From Polynucleobacter sp. MWH-UH24A (GTDB lineage: Bacteria > Pseudomonadota > Gammaproteobacteria > Burkholderiales > Burkholderiaceae), in NCBI RefSeq assembly GCF_018687475.1, contig NZ_CP061292.1, forward strand, positions 1,054,001 to 1,118,000: a DNA stretch of 64,000 nt, written 5' to 3'. A program made the translations under genes and the position numbers. Below, one piece after another: positions 41,692 to 50,454 of this stretch (position 1 is its first letter; the number at the start of each line of letters is the position of its first letter). The notes under the pieces are model-generated. The model did no database searches and was not told the origin of the DNA. It saw nothing but the letters and a program-made list of their open reading frames with translations.

Positions 41692-41766
41692 CCCGCTGTA
41701 GCACAATGGATAGTGCAATCGCCTCCTAAGCGATAGATCCAGGTTCGACTCCTGGCAGGGGGACCA
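41692..41766 (+). tRNA. tRNA-Arg (anticodon CCT)
   Basis: D stem GCAC/GTGC, anticodon stem ATCGC/GCGAT with loop CTCCTAA (anticodon CCT, reads AGG), T stem CCAGG/CCTGG with TTCGACT. CCA is encoded at 41764-41766. The acceptor stem CCCGCTG against CAGGGGG leaves a G4-G69 mismatch, the remaining six positions pair. Confidence 0.92.
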
Positions 41767-41878
41767 AATTCATGTGAGTTTTATTTTTGAATTAGGAAAA
41801 TCACTAAATCGATTGCATATTAATGTGTCACGCATTTGTTACGCTTTTTCATTCGTGCACAGTCCATTGGTGATGAAG

Positions 41879-41901
41879 TTATCCACAGTGCGTGTGGACA
41901 A
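41879..41901. promoter_or_regulatory. Inverted pair of DnaA-box-like 9-mers
   Basis: TTATCCACA (41879-41887) is a perfect DnaA box. TGTGGACAA (41893-41901) is the complement of TTGTCCACA, one mismatch from consensus. They face each other across 5 bases, next to an A/T-rich stretch (41767-41830). dnaA, dnaN and rpmH are not in the window, so this is not called an origin. It may be a DnaA-titrating or DnaA-regulated site. Confidence 0.5.
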
Positions 41902-41949
41902 AACTGCAAAATGATTTGTAAGTGCTGATTTTTAAACGAGTGAGCTAGT

Positions 41950-41968
41950 ATGCTCAATAATTGAGCAT
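41950..41968. promoter_or_regulatory. 19-bp perfect palindrome, operator candidate
   Basis: ATGCTCAATAATTGAGCAT is symmetric apart from its single central base. It is 50 bases upstream of the Nudix gene start (42019) and could be an operator for it. No cognate regulator is recognised. Confidence 0.5.
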
Positions 41969-42018
41969 CAATCGTGTGGCTTGATTGCTTGGTCAATGAG
42001 TTGGCTTACACTTGACTC

Positions 42019-42843
42019 ATGGCAATAATCCCTGTAAGCACTCTCGCCGCCCTCGAAGAAATGTTGCAAAACGCGAGTTGCCATTTGCCCCACGCGTGCT
42101 TGCCAGTTCTGTTGGGTGATCACACCGTCGGTCACCTCGTCCCTGAATTTACCCCCTTTGTAATTGAGAGTTTGCAACGCGAACCGATCGCGCATCTTCA
42201 TGTTAGTGCACGCGGTCTTGCATTAGCAACGGTATCGCCTGCTCACCTCAGTGCGAGCTTGCGTATCTTGGCAATGCGCATGCGTAGGGCCGGATTGATT
42301 CCAGCGTGGCGTAATGAAGAGTTTGCTTTCTATGGCGCTGATGGTCATGAGTATTTTCGGGTTGAGCGCGCGGCATTTCGAAGTCTTGGGGTGCAAAGTC
42401 AGGCGGCGCATATCAATGGTGTTGCTGCCAATGGCCAACTTTGGGTGGGAAGACGCAGCGAAAGTAAGCAAATCGATCCTGGCAAGCTTGATAATCTGGC
42501 TGCCGGCGGTATTAGCGCCGCAGAGACCGTCGTGCATTGCGCGATTCGGGAACTGTGGGAAGAAGCTGGCATACCTGAGCCCATTGCCAGCGGCATCACC
42601 CCAGCGGGTAAGCTACTCATTAGTCGCCCTCATCCACCGCACGGCATCCACCACGAGAGTCTCTTTATCTTTGATCTAGAGCTTCCCAATCACCTCATTC
42701 CTGTGAATCACGATGGCGAGGTCAGTGGCTTTATCCAGTTGGATCTTGCAGAAGCCGCCGCACGAATACTGGCTGATGAGTTCACTACTGATGCAGCCTT
42801 GGTCACAGCCGACTTCATATTGCGCCGCAACCGTATCGCTTGA
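42019..42843 (+). CDS. DUF4743/Nudix hydrolase, thiamine-diphosphate damage repair type
   Basis: 274-residue protein with an N-terminal DUF4743-like domain and a C-terminal Nudix domain. The Nudix box is complete: GGISAAETVVHCAIRELWEE, then AGI (residues about 167-189). This architecture is that of yeast YJR142W and plant Nudt20/24, which hydrolyse oxidised or damaged thiamine diphosphates. Position directly upstream of the TPP-riboswitch-controlled thi operon supports that reading, although the riboswitch lies downstream of this gene and would not control it. Confidence 0.85.
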   Translation: MAIIPVSTLAALEEMLQNASCHLPHACLPVLLGDHTVGHLVPEFTPFVIESLQREPIAHLHVSARGLALATVSPAHLSASLRILAMRMRRAGLIPAWRNEEFAFYGADGHEYFRVERAAFRSLGVQSQAAHINGVAANGQLWVGRRSESKQIDPGKLDNLAAGGISAAETVVHCAIRELWEEAGIPEPIASGITPAGKLLISRPHPPHGIHHESLFIFDLELPNHLIPVNHDGEVSGFIQLDLAEAAARILADEFTTDAALVTADFILRRNRIA

Positions 42844-42896
42844 TCCGGCTCAAGGATGCACTTGGGGGATTCGTGGTTAAATAGGGTCACAAGGAT

Positions 42897-44931
<2,035 letters not shown>

Positions 44932-44939
44932 GAACGAAG

Positions 44940-46055
44940 ATGAGTATGTCCTACGCCATCGTCGGTGCCGGCCTCATGGGTCGGATGATGGCGTATGCCC
45001 TCACCAAATCGGGTTCGCGGGTTGAACTGTTTGAACGCAGCGGGCCCGAGGCAGAGCACTCCGCAGCGCGGGTTGCTGCTTCGATGCTGGCTCCTCTGGC
45101 TGAATCAGCCATCACGGAAGCACCAGTAGTGCGCATGGGTCTCTATGGCCTTGATCGTTGGAAGCAACTTATCACGGAGTTGAACGCGCAGGTATCTCAA
45201 CAGACTTACTTTCAGCAAGATGGTACCCTCGTTCTGTGGCATCGCCTCGATGCACCTGAGGCGCAACGTTTTGCTGAGCATCTTGAGCGCAATGTGCGCA
45301 TGAACCCTGCACTAGCAACCCCATGGCATCTTGATGGTAAGGCGTTAACCGAACTTGAGCCTGCAGTAGCGGAGCGGTTTACTCAGGGCCTCTTTTTGCC
45401 ACGTGAGGGCCAACTCGATAATCGTCAACTCTTAACTGGCTTACTTGAGTTCTTAACCAAAGCACAAGTGCCCATGCATTGGCATCGTGCGATAGAGCCC
45501 AATGAGCTGCGTGGTCATGGCTTTGATTGGGTCATTGATTGCCGTGGTTTAGGGGCAAAAGCCAGTTGGGCTGATACTCGCAATCCATTGCGTGGGGTTC
45601 GGGGGGAAGTGATTCGGGTGCATGCGCCGGAGGTTAAGCTCAAGCGCCCAACACGCTTAATCCATCCCCGCTATCCCATTTACATTGCTCCCAAGGAGAA
45701 TGATCTGTATGTGATTGGTGCTACGGAGATTGAATCCGATGATCTCTCGCCGGTGAGTGTGCGCTCCTCCATGGAGTTACTCTCGGCGGCTTACTCGGTG
45801 CACTCCGGTTTTGCCGAAGCCCGAATTGTGGAGGCTGCCACACAATGCCGGCCTACGCTTAAAAATAATTTACCCGAGATTTGTATTCCGGAGCCTGGGC
45901 TCATGCAAATCAATGGGCTCTATCGCCACGGGTATTTAATTGCACCAGCGATGATGGATGCGGCATTGCAAGTGCTTCGTGGTGAATCTCAAACCCTTGC
46001 CAAGCGTTTTGATCTGCAAATCCAGCAAGCTACATTGAGTCAGTCTCTCGTATGA
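44940..46055 (+). CDS. thiO: Glycine oxidase ThiO
   Basis: FAD-dependent enzyme that makes iminoglycine for thiazole formation, the aerobic alternative to ThiH. The FAD-binding motif YAIVGAGLMGRMMAYAL is at residue 5 and AARVAASMLAPLAES follows. The C-terminal GLYRHGYLIAPAM is the second FAD contact of DAO-type oxidases. 371 residues is normal. It overlaps thiS by 4 bases. Confidence 0.93.
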   Translation: MSMSYAIVGAGLMGRMMAYALTKSGSRVELFERSGPEAEHSAARVAASMLAPLAESAITEAPVVRMGLYGLDRWKQLITELNAQVSQQTYFQQDGTLVLWHRLDAPEAQRFAEHLERNVRMNPALATPWHLDGKALTELEPAVAERFTQGLFLPREGQLDNRQLLTGLLEFLTKAQVPMHWHRAIEPNELRGHGFDWVIDCRGLGAKASWADTRNPLRGVRGEVIRVHAPEVKLKRPTRLIHPRYPIYIAPKENDLYVIGATEIESDDLSPVSVRSSMELLSAAYSVHSGFAEARIVEAATQCRPTLKNNLPEICIPEPGLMQINGLYRHGYLIAPAMMDAALQVLRGESQTLAKRFDLQIQQATLSQSLV

Positions 46056-46252
46056 TGCGCGTGATCGTTAACCAACAGGTCCGTGAGCTTGCCCCTGCGA
46101 GTAAGGTCAGTGATCTCTTAACAGTGCTTGATGCCAAACCGCCGTATGCTGTGGCAGTTAATTTGCAGTTCGTTCCAAAATCACAACATGCGGAGTATGT
46201 TTTGCAGGATAACGACTCCGTCGAAATTATTTCACCGGTGACCGGTGGTTAA
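46052..46252 (+). CDS. thiS: Sulfur carrier protein ThiS
   Basis: 66-residue ubiquitin-fold carrier that delivers sulfur as a C-terminal thiocarboxylate for thiazole synthesis. It ends in the required GG (VEIISPVTGG). The start ATG overlaps the thiO stop (ATGA). No adenylating enzyme ThiF is in the window, so MoeB or a distant ThiF must activate it. Confidence 0.96.
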   Translation: MMRVIVNQQVRELAPASKVSDLLTVLDAKPPYAVAVNLQFVPKSQHAEYVLQDNDSVEIISPVTGG

Positions 46253-46270
46253 ACTATTCATATTCAACTC

Positions 46271-47083
46271 ATGACCGCTCCTTTACCGACCCATCTCAAC
46301 GATCCTCTCATTTTGTATGGAGAGTCGTTTGCGAGTCGCTTACTCTTGGGTACCTCGCGCTACCCCTCGCCTCAGGTACTGGAGACCGCCGTGCAACGTG
46401 CACGCCCCGCCATGATTACTGCAAGCTTGCGACGTCAGGGCTCTGCAGCAACCGAAGCGCACAGCGGCTTTTGGGAGCTTCTTAAGAAAATGGCAGTACC
46501 GGTACTACCAAATACCGCCGGTTGCCATAGTCCTCAAGAGGTGATCACCACTGCACAGATGGCGCGTGAGGTGTTTGAGACCAATTGGATTAAGTTAGAA
46601 CTGATTGGGGATGATTACACCTTGCAACCCGATACCTTACGTTTGGTACAGACTGCCGAGCATCTCATCAAAGATGGCTTTAAGGTCTTGCCTTATTGCA
46701 CCGAGGATTTGATTGTGTGTCAGCGCTTGGTTGATGTTGGTTGCCAGGCGGTCATGCCGTGGGCTGCGCCGATTGGTACCGGTCAAGGACCACTCAATCC
46801 GTATGCAATGCGTTTATTGCGTGAGCGTCTTTCGGTTCCATTGCTGGTGGATGCGGGCTTAGGTCTACCGTCGCATGCCTGCACGGTGATGGAATGGGGC
46901 TTTGATGGCGTACTACTTAACACTGCCGTGGCACTTGCCCAAGATCCCGTAGCGATGTCTTCGGCGTTTACTGCTGCAGTTCATGCGGGTCGGCAAGCAT
47001 TTTTATCAGGAGCGATGCAACCACAAGATTCAGCGCAAGCGAGCACGCCATTGGTGGGCACCCCATTTTGGCATCACGAATAG
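46271..47083 (+). CDS. thiG: Thiazole synthase ThiG
   Basis: TIM-barrel enzyme that condenses DXP, iminoglycine and ThiS thiocarboxylate to the thiazole phosphate. The Schiff-base lysine is in NWIKLELIGDD near residue 112. The phosphate site VMPWAAPIGTGQGP and the LVDAGLGLPSHA strand are intact. 270 residues. 18 bases after thiS. Confidence 0.96.
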   Translation: MTAPLPTHLNDPLILYGESFASRLLLGTSRYPSPQVLETAVQRARPAMITASLRRQGSAATEAHSGFWELLKKMAVPVLPNTAGCHSPQEVITTAQMAREVFETNWIKLELIGDDYTLQPDTLRLVQTAEHLIKDGFKVLPYCTEDLIVCQRLVDVGCQAVMPWAAPIGTGQGPLNPYAMRLLRERLSVPLLVDAGLGLPSHACTVMEWGFDGVLLNTAVALAQDPVAMSSAFTAAVHAGRQAFLSGAMQPQDSAQASTPLVGTPFWHHE

Positions 47084-47092
47084 GAAAATAGC

Positions 47093-48022
47093 GTGAGTCA
47101 TATTCGGGAGATGGCGAAGCAAATTGTGGCGGCGCATGGCCAAGATGATTTGTGCTTACCTTTGCCAAGCTTTAGTCCTGATCAACCTCCGCCTACCATT
47201 AAGACCGAGACCAGCCAAGACCAATACGAACTCGCGGGTACGATTGCAGCGATTGAGATGGGCTTTATTGAAAGCGATGCACGCGTTTTAGGGAAAGCCT
47301 GGTCACGCATGATTAAAGAAGTGGGCGACTTTAATCCGAAGCTTTGGCCCTCACGCCCAGAGTATTTTGAGATGTTGCCCTATTCCCGAAATTCAAATCC
47401 AAAGGCTTTCAAAGAGTGTCCCAAGCGCTTAGGCCTCTACGGAGTGTTCCCGGATGCCGATTGGATTAAGCGCATGGTCGATGCCGAACTTCCCACCGCA
47501 CAGTTGCGATTTAAATCGGATGATGCCAAGAGCATTCGTATGCAAATAAAGGAGGCGGTTGCAGCGGTTAAGGGAAGTAAGACCCTCTTATTTATTAATG
47601 ATCATTGGGAAGAAGCGATTGCCGCAGGTGCCTATGGAGTACACCTAGGCCAAGAGGATTTGGTCAGTGCCAATATAGATACCATTCGCGAGGCTGGACT
47701 GCGATTAGGAATTAGTACCCACGGCTATGCCGAGTTAGCCATTGCAGATCGGTATTGCCCAAGCTATATTGCAATGGGTGCGGTGTTTCCCACCAATCTC
47801 AAGAAGATGCCTACTGCACCTCAAGGCTTAGGTCGTTTATATGCCTATGCCAAACTCATGCAACACTACTCGCTGGTTGCCATTGGTGGAATCGATGAAG
47901 CTAGTGTTCATGCGGTGGCACAAAGCGGGGTCGGCTCTGTTGCTGTGGTTCGTGCGATTGTGGCTAGCGATGATCCCAAAGCAGCCGTCAAACGCTTGCA
48001 AGAGCTCATGAAAACTAACTAA
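47093..48022 (+). CDS. thiE: Thiamine-phosphate synthase ThiE with N-terminal extension
   Basis: Couples HMP-diphosphate and thiazole phosphate to thiamine phosphate. The TPS barrel occupies residues about 113-309: TAQLRFK, FINDHWEEAIAAGAYGVHLG, LGISTHGYAEL and AIGGIDEASVHAV are present. The first 110 residues are an extension not found in E. coli ThiE (211 residues) and of unknown role. The start is GTG at 47093 with AGGAAA upstream. Last gene of the riboswitch operon; convergent with thiD. Confidence 0.93.
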   Translation: MSHIREMAKQIVAAHGQDDLCLPLPSFSPDQPPPTIKTETSQDQYELAGTIAAIEMGFIESDARVLGKAWSRMIKEVGDFNPKLWPSRPEYFEMLPYSRNSNPKAFKECPKRLGLYGVFPDADWIKRMVDAELPTAQLRFKSDDAKSIRMQIKEAVAAVKGSKTLLFINDHWEEAIAAGAYGVHLGQEDLVSANIDTIREAGLRLGISTHGYAELAIADRYCPSYIAMGAVFPTNLKKMPTAPQGLGRLYAYAKLMQHYSLVAIGGIDEASVHAVAQSGVGSVAVVRAIVASDDPKAAVKRLQELMKTN

Positions 48023-48034
48023 CTAATTAAGCGT

Positions 48035-48910
48035 TTATTGTTGGTCTGGTAATTGAGTGGGATAGAAGTCGTGCATATGCCACAGCGGCCCGGGCCCTTG
48101 ACCAATTTCTAGATGCTGCCCCGCTTCAATGGCTGCACTCACAAAGGTGATTGCTTTAGCCACTGAGTGGCTTAGATCATGTTTATCGGCCAAGTAGGTC
48201 GCAATAGCGCTTGAGAGTGAGCAGCCGGTACCATGGGTGTTCACCGTCGGAATGCGTCGATGCTTAAACTCTTTATGAAACACCACTGGCACATCGTCTT
48301 TGCGATCGTGCCAAATTAAATAGTCCACCAGCTCGTGCGGCTCACCTTCTAAATGACCCCCTTTGATCAGGACCGCACGTGGACCAAGGGCCAAGAGTTC
48401 TTCGGCAGCCGTCTTAAATTGATCAACCGCCACAATGGGCCGTCCTAATAAGATTGAGGCCTCATGCAAGTTCGGTGTAATGATGGTGGCAAGGGGAAAG
48501 AGCTCGGTCACCATGGTGCGTGCCGTATCGTCACCACCCAAACTCGCACCTGAAGTAGCGCGCAAGACTGGGTCCAAGACAATCTTACGAATGCCATGTT
48601 TTTTTAGACAAGCGGCTACCGTTTTTACAATGGCGGGACTCGCCAACATACCGATCTTGACCACATCTACACCAATATCAGTAACGACTGCATCAATTTG
48701 TGCCTCAATCACATCAAGATCAATGTCTTGGATTCTTGTTACGCCCAAAGTATTTTGGGCGGTAATCGCTGTAATCGCGGTCATACCAAACCCACCTAAG
48801 GCAGTAATCACCTTCAGATCCGCCTGAATCCCTGCGCCACCACCGCTATCCGATCCCGCAATACTTAATACCTTAGGGATGAAGATGGGGTTGGGTTTGG
48901 AGAGTTTCAT
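48035..48910 (-). CDS. thiD: HMP/HMP-phosphate kinase ThiD
   Basis: Ribokinase-fold enzyme that phosphorylates HMP and HMP-phosphate before ThiE. The N-terminal SIAGSDSGGGAGIQADLKVI and C-terminal anion hole NTHGTGCSLSSAIATYL (Asp/Cys region near residue 215) are typical. 291 residues. It faces thiE across 12 bases and has its own promoter outside the riboswitch, so it is not under the same TPP control. Confidence 0.95.
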   Translation of the reverse strand: MKLSKPNPIFIPKVLSIAGSDSGGGAGIQADLKVITALGGFGMTAITAITAQNTLGVTRIQDIDLDVIEAQIDAVVTDIGVDVVKIGMLASPAIVKTVAACLKKHGIRKIVLDPVLRATSGASLGGDDTARTMVTELFPLATIITPNLHEASILLGRPIVAVDQFKTAAEELLALGPRAVLIKGGHLEGEPHELVDYLIWHDRKDDVPVVFHKEFKHRRIPTVNTHGTGCSLSSAIATYLADKHDLSHSVAKAITFVSAAIEAGQHLEIGQGPGPLWHMHDFYPTQLPDQQ

Positions 48911-48938
48911 GAAAAAGATGTCCTTGGAATCTATTCGC

Positions 48939-48944
48939 TATAAT
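48939..48944 (+). promoter_or_regulatory. -10 element of tRNA-Asn promoter
   Basis: Perfect TATAAT 9 bases before the tRNA gene. No well-spaced -35 is seen, and the element lies within the short spacer that separates it from divergent thiD. Confidence 0.55.
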
Positions 48945-48953
48945 AGCGACTAT

Positions 48954-49029
48954 TCCCTGATAGCTCAGTCGGTAGAGCGACGGACTGTTAATCCGCAGGT
49001 CCCTGGTTCGAGTCCAGGTCGGGGAGCCA
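48954..49029 (+). tRNA. tRNA-Asn (anticodon GTT)
   Basis: Acceptor TCCCTGA/TCGGGGA, D arm GCTC...GAGC, anticodon loop CTGTTAA (GTT), T arm CCTGG-TTCGAGT-CCAGG, encoded CCA at 49027-49029. All stems pair normally, with G-T at one acceptor position. Confidence 0.97.
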
Positions 49030-49037
49030 AATTCAGT

Positions 49038-49073
49038 AAGGCTTACAGGTTAATTGGCTTGTAAGCCTTTTTT
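49038..49073 (+). terminator. Rho-independent terminator of tRNA-Asn
   Basis: AAGGCTTAC (49038-49046) pairs with GTAAGCCTT (49061-49069), followed by a T-run. It begins 9 bases after the tRNA and ends just before the convergent SDR gene. Confidence 0.88.
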
Positions 49074-49078
49074 GTTTT

Positions 49079-49810
49079 CTATTGGGCATTACTAAGACCT
49101 ACGGTCATTCCGCCGCAGACGTAATGGATTTGTCCAGTAATAAATCCAGCGCGATCATCCAATATTGAGGCTACTGCATGCGCTACATCTTCGGGTTGTC
49201 CCATCCGCTGAACCGGAATACTTTGCAAAATCTTAATTGTTTTTGGAGCATCTGGAGGATTGCCGGAAGTAAAGAGCTCTGTAGCAATAGGTCCAGGCCC
49301 AATCGCATTGACCGTAATGCCATATTGAGCCATCTCTAGTGCCCAGGTTTTGGTCATCCCAATCAGCCCAGCTTTACTGCCTGCATAAACGGTTCGTTCT
49401 TCTTTACCAAGGGCTGCTCGACTGGCAATACTAACAATGCGTCCAAACTTGGCCTTTCGCATTCCAGGAAAAAGATGTTGAGTTAAAAGCATTGGGGCTC
49501 TTAAATTAATTGCCATCACCGCATCAAAGTCATCAACCGTGGTCTGCTCCAATGCTGCTGGACGAATAATTCCTGCATTGTTCACTAAGCGCACAATGGG
49601 TTCGCGTGCTAGAAGTTGAGGTATCAGATCATCAATTGCCTTCACATCGTTTAAATCAATTGGATGAAATACTTCATCCTTCAAAAGTGTCTTGGGCGCC
49701 TTTTGATCTAGGTTAATCACGCGATAGCCATCCTCGGTTGCCCGGGTTGCAATCGCCCGCCCTATTCCTTGACTTGCACCGGTGATTAAAACAAGATTAT
49801 TGATGTTCAT
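49079..49810 (-). CDS. SDR-family oxidoreductase
   Basis: Classical short-chain dehydrogenase of 243 residues. Cofactor motif ITGASQGIGRAIA near residue 9, NNAG near 78, and catalytic Tyr/Lys in YAGSKAGLIGM near 140. It resembles FabG-type 3-oxoacyl reductases, but stands alone without fab genes, so the substrate is unknown. Confidence 0.9.
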   Translation of the reverse strand: MNINNLVLITGASQGIGRAIATRATEDGYRVINLDQKAPKTLLKDEVFHPIDLNDVKAIDDLIPQLLAREPIVRLVNNAGIIRPAALEQTTVDDFDAVMAINLRAPMLLTQHLFPGMRKAKFGRIVSIASRAALGKEERTVYAGSKAGLIGMTKTWALEMAQYGITVNAIGPGPIATELFTSGNPPDAPKTIKILQSIPVQRMGQPEDVAHAVASILDDRAGFITGQIHYVCGGMTVGLSNAQ

Positions 49811-49826
49811 TGATTATCCTTCGGAA

Positions 49827-50102
49827 TTAACGATTCGCCGTTAATGCACGACACATCGCACGTTGATCACCATTGGTAATGAAACCACATTGACTTTTAT
49901 CGTTCCCGGCAAGCGCTCGGCACATCGATCTCAAATCACTGTCATTGATAAATCCACATTGGCTTGCATTCTTCTCTGCAAGGGCTCGGCAAAGAGATCG
50001 ATAGTTCGCTTCTTGAATAAACCCGCACTGGCTGGCATCTTGTGCAAACACAAAGCCTGAAAATAATGCTAGCACGATGAATAGGCGTCTATATTGCGTC
50101 AT
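49827..50102 (-). CDS. Secreted protein with three 23-residue cysteine repeats
   Basis: 91 residues. A signal peptide (RRLFIVLALFSGFVFA) precedes three tandem 23-residue repeats that each start SQCGFI and contain LCRAL or MCRAL, with two cysteines 12 apart: SQCGFIQEANYRSLCRAL, SQCGFINDSDLRSMCRAL and SQCGFITNGDQRAMCRAL. Periplasmic disulfide bonds within each repeat are likely. I recognise no family. The start at 50102 puts the signal peptide at the N-terminus; longer readings to 50201 would not. Divergent from a second cysteine-repeat protein. Confidence 0.8.
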   Translation of the reverse strand: MTQYRRLFIVLALFSGFVFAQDASQCGFIQEANYRSLCRALAEKNASQCGFINDSDLRSMCRALAGNDKSQCGFITNGDQRAMCRALTANR

Positions 50103-50181
50103 TGATTTATGATCATATTCACGATATCGTTGAATCATTCTAATTGAAGATTCATGCACCATTGACCGTTTGGAGATAAAT

Positions 50182-50454
50182 ATGATTCGATCACAAATCA
50201 TTCATGGAACAACAGCCATTAGCGCAGTGATGCTAATTTTGATTACACCTAGCTATGCGCAAGATACCAGCAATGAACAACGCATGATTGATCATTGCCG
50301 TCAACGCCATCCGGAGATGAGTGTTGATCAGTGTCGCTCCATGTACCAAAATATGAAGAACATGACTCCTGAGCAACGCGTTGAACGGTGCAAGCGCAAT
50401 CACCCTGAGTTATCAGCCGAGGCCTGCCAGAAAAAATACGGTGGCTCTACCTAG
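50182..50454 (+). CDS. Small secreted protein with paired Cys-His repeats
   Basis: 90 residues from ATG 50182, with GGAG 6 bases upstream. The signal peptide (MIRSQIIHGTTAISAVMLIL) ends near SYA. The mature protein has two related repeats, HCRQRHPEMSVDQCRSMY and RCKRNHPELSAEACQKKY, each C-x3-HPE-x6-C. They are joined by NMTPEQRVE. No family recognised. It shares a 79-base divergent promoter region with the repeat protein on the other strand, and its stop overlaps the end of the GMC gene by 4 bases. Confidence 0.78.
   Translation: MIRSQIIHGTTAISAVMLILITPSYAQDTSNEQRMIDHCRQRHPEMSVDQCRSMYQNMKNMTPEQRVERCKRNHPELSAEACQKKYGGST

Noticed and set aside
41767..42018. Chromosomal origin of replication
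   Set aside because: Two DnaA-like boxes and an A/T-rich stretch are too few, and dnaA, dnaN and rpmH are not here.
48435..48827. 130-codon open frame opposite thiD
   Set aside because: Antisense shadow of thiD with no homology I can recognise.
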